This document shows positions 59,301 through 64,000 of a stretch of DNA of 64,000 nucleotides, in pieces (position 1 is the stretch's first letter; each line of letters starts with the position of its first letter). The notes under the pieces were generated by a model. The model searched no databases. It was not told the origin of the DNA and worked only from the letters and a program-made list of their open reading frames with translations. The DNA comes from Fusobacterium varium (GTDB lineage: Bacteria; Fusobacteriota; Fusobacteriia; Fusobacteriales; Fusobacteriaceae), in NCBI GenBank assembly GCA_002356455.1, contig AP017969.1, forward strand, positions 25,624 to 89,623, written 5' to 3'. The translations under genes were made by a program, and so were the position numbers.

Positions 59301-60358
59301 TAGTAAAAGGAGATCAACTTCCTATTTTAGGACTGACAACAGATTTAGAAGATAAAACAAAAGAAGAATCATTAAAGGAACTGGTATCATTATTAGATCA
59401 GATATATGCCAACAATCCATATTCATATGGAGGGGAAATGTCATATGAGAGTTTAAGGTTGTTTACAGATAACATATTAAAGACAAAAATGCCAGAATTA
59501 TCAGAATGGATAGTTGAAAGTCATGGAATATATGGATATGATAAATTTGATAAAGTAAGAAGAGAACACAAAGTAGCAGGAGAGAAATTAAATATCAATT
59601 ATTCAAGAGAGCTTACAACAACAGGACTTTTAGGAACAGCAGAGTATGGAATAGCGCAGAATAGTTCATTAGGAGTTGCAGTAGGGGGAACAAAACAAAA
59701 ATTAAATATGCATCTGTCAGATGTGAAGGGAAATTTAGGATATGTAGGAATATATGGAAAAAGAAGATATGAGAATTTCTTGCTAACAGGGGGCTTAGGA
59801 TATCAATACGGGGAATATGATGTAAAAAGGGTGATAGAGAACAACTATCAAAGAATAAATACATCAGGAGAAATGAAAACAAATAGTATGTCAGGCTATA
59901 TAGAGGGAAAATATACAATAGAAGCTGAAAAAGGAACAAAAATAGAACCAAAAGTAAAAGTAACATATTCATATATAAAACAGGATAAAGTAAAAGAGAA
60001 AACAGGTTCTTTATCAATAGATATGGATAAAAAGAGCTATTTAGTACCAGAAATGGAAGTAGGAGTAGATATATCAAAAGAGATAAAAACGAAGTCAGGA
60101 AAAGTAAATACAACAGCAGGAATAAGTTATGTAAGAGTACTAGGAAAAGATAATACGAAATTAACAGGAAGAATGAAAGATAGTACAGACTTTAAAGTAA
60201 AAGGTCCAAATTTTAAAGAATCAAAATTAAGATTAGAGGGCAGAGTAGAATATGAGCAGGAAAATGGAATATTCTATAATGCAAGTTTAGGAATGGATAT
60301 AGGGAATAAGAAAGAGAAAGAAGTAAATGCAAGAGTAGGAATAGGGTATAGATTTTGA
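56384..60358 (+). CDS. Autotransporter adhesin 3 (type Va)
   Basis: 1324 residues. A signal peptide (about 1-22) is followed by a passenger with at least seven repeats of the type GNNSGxIxGxATxxGG (to about residue 470), the central conserved module, the hinge IPVIPEEPEIPTIPETPGG and the barrel ending VGIGYRF. AAGGAG precedes the ATG. The last 2.1 kb is nearly identical to autotransporter 2, while the passenger repeats differ. It is downstream of the Rrf2-type and membrane-protein genes, so this is the complete form of the locus. IS91-like copy C sits in its terminator T-run. Confidence 0.9.
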   Translation: MKQKILLLGALFIVLTTSVSANLEITEDFINDEGIIYENAVDNEKNIFINEENIEVINSGIISVTYKENNVTGDLERVSKGNGINTGVNSTIDNNGVIMGNLDLTGGTITATRASIKMTTKNSGNGIHGDAKGSNNGIILGDANIEGGIGIANDPTTASYSYTTILAENTANGIYGNFLGNNSGIILGNATIIGGTGIADSIIMNSASIANTSITARESANGINMELLGNNSGTVLGSAVITGGNTMATQDISIAKTEALSRISTFYTANGINSNLSGNNSGLISGATTLIGGKSESESTSDTYIFTQYSANGISGELHGNNTGTVLGHATIIGGESIGSANTSATISVTNTGNGILGGGNGNNSGIISGNVVVEGGKASPVYQTYNSYSNVNSGLVSSGNGIKKGKIEENSGLILGSVSLKGGEAISDGTNDRSARATVSAMESGNGLLGGNLNINNGTISGYVELKSGIFETNSKKGRDIEYITRSGNGVANGRITFNINNNGLIKGSQSAISGDYFDEEVNNYGVMAGRKIFGSGSEEVIINDFNSNSNQLLKAKILSKENNYGTYIELQENLLKESKIALDIDGDAIIENIIVAKNLNNDVLGINNSRKTILNATVTDIIQVEDINKTDIVGKDSYITIDSDKSYSDHIINGAGIKNAVLTVEENVTMDLKDSIVNGYKTAVSLNNNSIVTASDTIFNGGGLKNEDAVINIKGNNAALTIDGKSVINGLTTISGKDSIVNIGNEVIINGDIKSEKDKNNILNLGDGTQGGELRLFHEIDGFTTINTSGKVIAYETAKILSGDIHIKDGSLLVRLDGTQVDDQGRIKGHALYDHKGSIILELGDVNKPSTYAQLHEGAQIIFKASGLGVGTIISMNGTDITNLYDLQIGTHSSVHTAIKHQIDGELTGDVEIAVKTWDDLFPEIPVIPEEPEIPTIPETPGGTENPGTPEVPKNNEIKDKDELGEIYDSIVKGDQLPILGLTTDLEDKTKEESLKELVSLLDQIYANNPYSYGGEMSYESLRLFTDNILKTKMPELSEWIVESHGIYGYDKFDKVRREHKVAGEKLNINYSRELTTTGLLGTAEYGIAQNSSLGVAVGGTKQKLNMHLSDVKGNLGYVGIYGKRRYENFLLTGGLGYQYGEYDVKRVIENNYQRINTSGEMKTNSMSGYIEGKYTIEAEKGTKIEPKVKVTYSYIKQDKVKEKTGSLSIDMDKKSYLVPEMEVGVDISKEIKTKSGKVNTTAGISYVRVLGKDNTKLTGRMKDSTDFKVKGPNFKESKLRLEGRVEYEQENGIFYNASLGMDIGNKKEKEVNARVGIGYRF

Positions 60359-60395
60359 TAAAGAAAAGGCTGAAGGATAAAAACTTTAGCCTTTT
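58287..60395 (+). repeat. 2.1-kb 3' module shared with autotransporter 2 (copy 2)
   Basis: Nearly identical to 32626-34716 apart from the divergent patch at about 58898-58977. The shared tract ends in the terminator T-run, where IS91-like copy C begins. Confidence 0.85.
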
Positions 60396-60397
60396 TT
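60361..60397 (+). terminator. Terminator of autotransporter 3, abutted by IS91-like copy C
   Basis: AAGAAAAGGCT (60361-60371) pairs with AGCC and the following T residues (60388-60397). In the uninterrupted copy (34682-34723) the 3' arm continues TTTTCTTTTC. Here it reads TTTTTT then the IS left end, so the IS lies in the T-run. Confidence 0.75.
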
Positions 60398-61835
60398 ATT
60401 TCTTAGGAAATTATAATTTGATAAATTTGTTGAAAAAATAAAAAATGTTAATTATTTTGTATTCATATTAGATATATTAATTGAATAAGATTAAAATTGA
60501 CAGCACAAAAAAGCTGATTGTTAATCAGCTATTTAGCGATATTCTTTCCAGCAAATGGAGCCTGTATGTATATTAAAATATGATATTTTTTTAACTTTCA
60601 TTCTGGCATTGCATTTAAAACAATAAAAAGGATTTACTCCAAAAGCGTTCCATATTTCAAGTTGATAAAAAGTAGAATTAGAATATTTAGAGACATATTT
60701 TCTCATGAATTTCATGATGTTTTTAAGTTCTGATTTAATATTTCTAGAATAGATTCCAAAGCGCCTAATCATTTTGAAATGTTTAGGGGGAATGTGAATA
60801 ATTAATTTGGAAAGAAATGTTTCCGCATCTAAAGTAAGCTCAATTCTTTGTTTATCATCAGTAAGACTTTCATAATAGAAAGTAACCTTATTATCATAGA
60901 GATCAATAATTTTATATTCTGCGATAGGAGCTCTTGACAGATATCTGCCAATATATTTAATTGCATAAATATTATTATTTAAATCATTTTTTGCAACATT
61001 GAAAAAGAATCTTGTATTTTTGCGATAAAGGTAGTTAGCAACAGCATAAGCTTTAGCTTTAATTTCAGGCTTGTCATAATTTCCAGATTTAACAATATCA
61101 ATAACCATTTTTTTCCATTGTCCAGCAATGGAATTGACATGAAAATATTTTTTTTCAAGAAATTGGAAGTTTTTATTGAATCCACCTAAAGTAACAATAG
61201 CATGAATATGAGGGTTCCATTTAAGATCGCGCCCAAAGGTATGAATAACAGTAATCAATCCATAATGAATGATATCTGAGTTAGTAAAGTATTTATAGGA
61301 ATATTTTGAAATTTTATGAATTCTTTGATTTTTTGCTTTAATGTTATGAAATTGATATTTAAAAACATCATTAACAGCATAAGCAAGCTTAGTTAAAAGG
61401 TCTCTATCATAGAAGAAAAACATTCTAAGTTCTTCAGGAATAGTAAAAAGGACACTTCTATGTTTAACATCAATAAGAGAAGTGGAAGTTTTTTCAGTTC
61501 AAACAGCAGAATAACGTTTACCGCAGGAAGGACAAAATCTAGATTTACAAGTAACTTTAATTTTATGCGCATCATGACACTTAGGGCATTGAAGAGAGAG
61601 AAAAGATTTATCAATAGAACAAGCTAAGAATTTTTGAATAGTCTGTTTAACATCCTCAAAATGTTCATTTTTAAAATATTTCTTGATTTTACCTAAAAGA
61701 TTTGTTATATTGATTTTAGAGATAATATGTTTGATTTGCATGAATGTCTCCTTTGTATAATTAGGGTGGTAACTATATTATACAAAAAAGAGAGCTGAGT
61801 AAAACATTTTTTTTAAATGTTACTCAGCTTTTTTT
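60398..61835 (-). mobile_element. IS91-family insertion sequence, copy C
   Basis: 1438 bp, the same ends as copies A and B: left ATTTCTTAGGAAATTATAA, right the GCTGAGTAA...TTACTCAGC hairpin and T-run ending at 61835. It is inserted between the autotransporter 3 terminator and an IS200 leader relic. Confidence 0.85.
60533..61741 (-). pseudogene. IS91-family Y2 transposase with in-frame UGA (copy C)
   Basis: The same 403-codon frame, TGA again at the codon after CGKRYSAV (61499-61501). It shares CPKCHDAH with copy B and NFQFLEKK with copy A, so the three copies are a small family rather than a chain of identical duplicates. The HUH-type and YIGRY motifs are intact. Confidence 0.85.
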
Positions 61836-61847
61836 ATTTGAGATATT

Positions 61848-61926
61848 TTATGGCATTCTTTGATTAGTTAATTGGTCAGCAAATCTAATCAATTATATCA
61901 AAGGAACTTTTATTTCTGAAGTATAG
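61848..61926 (-). mobile_element. Relic of an IS200-type element leader
   Basis: On the minus strand this reads like 22735-22815 of the IS200 element: TTCCTTTGATATAATTGATT, then TTTGCTGACCAATTAACTAA and TCAAAG. Several substitutions are present (AGGAGG has become GAATGC), and neither tnpA nor the end hairpins remain. The hairpin arms CCTTTGATAT/ATCAAAG are preserved. Confidence 0.65.
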
Positions 61927-61948
61927 TTTTTTGATTTTTTATATAAAA

Positions 61949-61978
61949 AGACTGAAAAAACTTAGCTTTTTCAGTCTT
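61949..61978 (-). terminator. Terminator of the small coiled-coil gene
   Basis: AAGACTGAAAAA pairs with TTTTTCAGTCTT around a short loop (61949-61978), with a minus-strand T-run. It lies 49 bp past the stop at 62027. Confidence 0.75.
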
Positions 61979-62026
61979 AAAACCTAATTAAAAATTTAAT
62001 AATTTAGAGTACTTAAAAAGATAAAT

Positions 62027-62308
62027 TTATTTTATACATTTTTTTTCTAATTCATCATAACTTCCACCATCTTTTGATATGTAACAAGCTTCATTTTCAA
62101 GAAGTTCTTTATCATATTTTATTTGTTTTTTTAATACTTCAACATAATTACTTAATAATTCAAATTTTTTCATTATTAGTCCTTTTTGTGTTTCATCAGT
62201 TTTTAATTTAAATTCATTACTGTGAATAAAATTATTTAGCCTTTCTAATTTTGTATTTTCTACTTCATACTCTTCTAACATGTACTTTAAATTTTTTTCA
62301 ATACTCAT
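62027..62308 (-). CDS. Small coiled-coil protein, crAss001_48-like
   Basis: 93 residues. A helical hairpin (about 8-75) has the pattern KLERLNNFIHSNEFK, then QKGLIMKKFELLSNYVEVLKKQI, resembling the small phage/plasmid proteins annotated as crAss001_48-related. A Cys-containing polar tail follows. GGAGGAAAA precedes the ATG. The function of this family is unknown. Confidence 0.6.
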   Translation of the reverse strand: MSIEKNLKYMLEEYEVENTKLERLNNFIHSNEFKLKTDETQKGLIMKKFELLSNYVEVLKKQIKYDKELLENEACYISKDGGSYDELEKKCIK

Positions 62309-62376
62309 AATTTTCCTCCAATTTTATTTATTTCCTTGTTTATTATAATTAGTAAATTTTTGCATTAATCCTTTTT

Positions 62377-63777
62377 TTAATTTTTTAATTTTTTAATTGA
62401 TTTTTTTATACAAAAGTTATGAATTATATTTTCTAATTCGCAAGAATTCAAGATTTTCATTCTATGAATGCCTGATGTATTAAGTTGGTCAGAAATAATT
62501 AAATCATAATCTGAAATCTTTTTTTCTGAATATTCATAATAAATAGTAGACCTTACTTCATAATCTATGTTTGGACTAATATTTTTTATTTTATTTAATA
62601 TTTCATCAATATTTAGAGTTAAGTATTCTTGAATCAAAAATAAAATAGTTATTTTTTTAGCTAATATATTTTCAACCAATAGGGTTTTTGTTATTTGAAG
62701 AAGTTGTAAAATATCTCCATAATAATATTTTACATTTAAATCTAATAATATTTTTTCGATAATATTAATTATAATTTTATCATCTGCATTAGGATGAAGT
62801 GTACTAACATATATAATTTTATTTGAAGCTCTAATTAAACTAGCAAATAACTTAGTTAAAAAAGCATTTTTTATTTTATAAGGGATTTCTATATCTATTT
62901 TAAGTTCTTTTTTTAATTTTGATAAGAATTTATTATGATAAGGAATAAAATAGGAAAAATTATATCTATCATATTTTATGTCATATAAAATAAAAGTTAT
63001 ATAATTTAATATATTTTCTTCAGTATTTAGATTTTCAGCTAAATATTTTTTTAAAATAACAAATTCTTTTTTATCCTTTATTTTTTTTAATCTTTTCTCT
63101 AGCAATAAGATATAAGTGTTCTTAAAATATTTTCCTAAAATAATTAAAGAATAAATACTTGAAAAAACAAATTCTCCCATTCGAGTATTTAGTTTTTCAG
63201 AAATTTTATATAGTTTTTGATATTCTATTTTGATATTTTCAAGAGTCAATTCTGGAATAAATTCAAAAAGGTTAGTTGGAATATAGGTTATTTCCAAAAT
63301 TATTTTCATAATTTTTAAAGAAAAACTATTATGGATTTCTTGGATTTCACTTTCTATAAAAATACCTTTACCAGATCTATACTTTGTTTTTATATGATGA
63401 TCTTCTAAAATACTTCTTACATTAGCAAAATCTCTAACAATAGTAGATCTGGAAACGTTTAAAAATTTAGCTTCAGCCTCTAAATTTATAAATCCTTTTA
63501 TTAAAACTTTAAAAAAGAGATATTCTTCTCTATAAGGTGAAAAATGAATATTTAAATTTTTAAAAAGTCTATCTTTTTCATCTTTTGTTATTTTAAGATA
63601 AAAATAATTATCTACTTTTTGTATTTGTGGCATTTTTAAAGAGGCTAAGAAATCATTTAAACTTTTCATATTCCTTTGTAATGAATAAAGATTAATAGAT
63701 AAATATTTAAGTAATTCATCATCTGTATATTTTCCTTGGATAAGAATTCTTAATAAAATAAAAGAATTAAAATTCAT
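62377..63777 (-). CDS. Mga-like PRD-type regulator (copy 2)
   Basis: 466 residues from the ATG at 63777 (AAGGGG lies 9 nt upstream; an earlier ATG at 63786 touches that site). It is collinear with the gene at 53429: MNFNSFILLRILIQGKYTDD at the first helix-turn-helix, LEAEAKFLNVSRSTIVRDFA at the second, a PRD-like middle and an EIIB-like end (ITILFLIQEYLTL, then YDLIISDQL). By analogy with the 53-60 kb locus, a further Rrf2-type/autotransporter unit could lie to the right of the window. Confidence 0.8.
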   Translation of the reverse strand: MNFNSFILLRILIQGKYTDDELLKYLSINLYSLQRNMKSLNDFLASLKMPQIQKVDNYFYLKITKDEKDRLFKNLNIHFSPYREEYLFFKVLIKGFINLEAEAKFLNVSRSTIVRDFANVRSILEDHHIKTKYRSGKGIFIESEIQEIHNSFSLKIMKIILEITYIPTNLFEFIPELTLENIKIEYQKLYKISEKLNTRMGEFVFSSIYSLIILGKYFKNTYILLLEKRLKKIKDKKEFVILKKYLAENLNTEENILNYITFILYDIKYDRYNFSYFIPYHNKFLSKLKKELKIDIEIPYKIKNAFLTKLFASLIRASNKIIYVSTLHPNADDKIIINIIEKILLDLNVKYYYGDILQLLQITKTLLVENILAKKITILFLIQEYLTLNIDEILNKIKNISPNIDYEVRSTIYYEYSEKKISDYDLIISDQLNTSGIHRMKILNSCELENIIHNFCIKKSIKKLKN

Positions 63778-64000
63778 AAAAATCATCCCCTTGAATTATT
63801 TATTTTTAATAATATTCTATAAAAGAATCTATAATCTTTTTTATTCAAAAATATTTTAAAGAAATTACATGAATGAACATAAAAAATATGTAGTGCAAAT
63901 ACTACATATAAAAGAAGAATATTAAGAAAATATTTAGTAATAATAATAAAGTAAAAATATTAAGAAGAGTTTCTTTTGGTAAATGCTGAGGTTAATACTA
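63778..64000. other. AT-rich upstream region, no gene seen
   Basis: Contains a hairpin ATGTAGT/ACTACAT (about 63890-63909). The 60-bp block of the other autotransporter loci was not found here. Only a 17-codon chance ORF is present. It probably holds the promoter of the Mga-like gene. Confidence 0.3.

Noticed and set aside
1..64000. rRNA, tRNA, CRISPR arrays and known riboswitches
   Set aside because: None was recognised on reading both strands; small RNAs without strong sequence signatures could be missed without a covariance search.
63777..64000. Joining of window ends into a circular plasmid
   Set aside because: The two window ends do not show a matching overlap; a short similarity between the leaders at about 60-85 and 63777-63790 is limited to a ribosome-site context.

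Overview
The window looks like part of a large, very AT-rich plasmid from a Fusobacterium-type anaerobe. Three things point there. It carries a complete plasmid backbone: an iteron origin with a Rep_3-type initiator, a ParA/ParB partition operon with palindromic candidate centromere sites, and Trb/TraF conjugation genes. It also carries four autotransporter adhesins, one of 3400 residues preceded by a small secreted coiled-coil protein as in the fusobacterial RadD group. No rRNA, tRNA or core metabolic genes were seen. The species and the plasmid assignment are inferences.

Layout. 1-3.9 kb: start of an unknown leftward gene, a candidate type I toxin-antitoxin locus with a strongly folded leader, then trbJ-trbL-traF and a small lipoprotein. 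3.9-7.6 kb: a structured non-coding stretch, a winged-helix/SAP-like DNA-binding protein, and an unusual exonuclease VII large-subunit-like protein fused to a coiled coil, a membrane anchor and a peptidoglycan-binding module. 7.6-9.6 kb: eleven iterons and the initiator gene. 9.6-11.8 kb: a three-gene membrane-protein cassette lying between the initiator gene and a duplicated initiator 3' end. 11.8-15.2 kb: HU and the partition operon (small ORF-parA-parB) with three 26-bp palindromes. 15.2-18.1 kb: two tandem copies of an IS91-family element; a third copy is at 60.4-61.8 kb. 18.2-22.2 kb: a defence island holding a CBASS nucleotidyltransferase with an S-4TM effector and a RloA/RloB (AbiL-like) pair. 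22.7-23.4 kb: an IS200/IS605-family element.

23.4-35.3 kb: autotransporter 1 with a nonsense-mutated Rrf2-type regulator and a decayed Mga-like regulator; a Met/His-rich periplasmic protein; an isoprenoid-synthase-like protein with a tiny lipoprotein; a second HU; autotransporter 2; a short tyrosine recombinase. 35.7-40.9 kb: a RelBE-type toxin-antitoxin pair, three tiny ORFs, a second short recombinase, a DUF5348 protein, a FetAB-type ABC transporter with a PadR regulator and a 48-bp perfect palindrome, and a SigH-like sigma factor. 41-53 kb: a divergent HU-like protein, small hypothetical genes and the giant autotransporter operon. 53.4-64 kb: an Mga-like regulator divergent from an Rrf2-type regulator, a membrane protein and autotransporter 3; then IS91 copy C, an IS200 leader relic, a small coiled-coil protein and a second Mga-like regulator.

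How it fits together. Replication, partition and transfer genes maintain the replicon, and the defence genes and toxin-antitoxin loci would stabilise or protect it. Most of the remaining coding capacity is variable surface adhesins. Three autotransporter loci share a conserved 60-bp upstream block, two of them beside divergent Mga-like/Rrf2-type regulators. Autotransporters 2 and 3 share a nearly identical 2.1-kb 3' module. Together this suggests an adhesin family that duplicates, recombines and decays. The three IS91 copies share an in-frame UGA at the same transposase codon, and each begins directly after an intrinsic-terminator T-tract.
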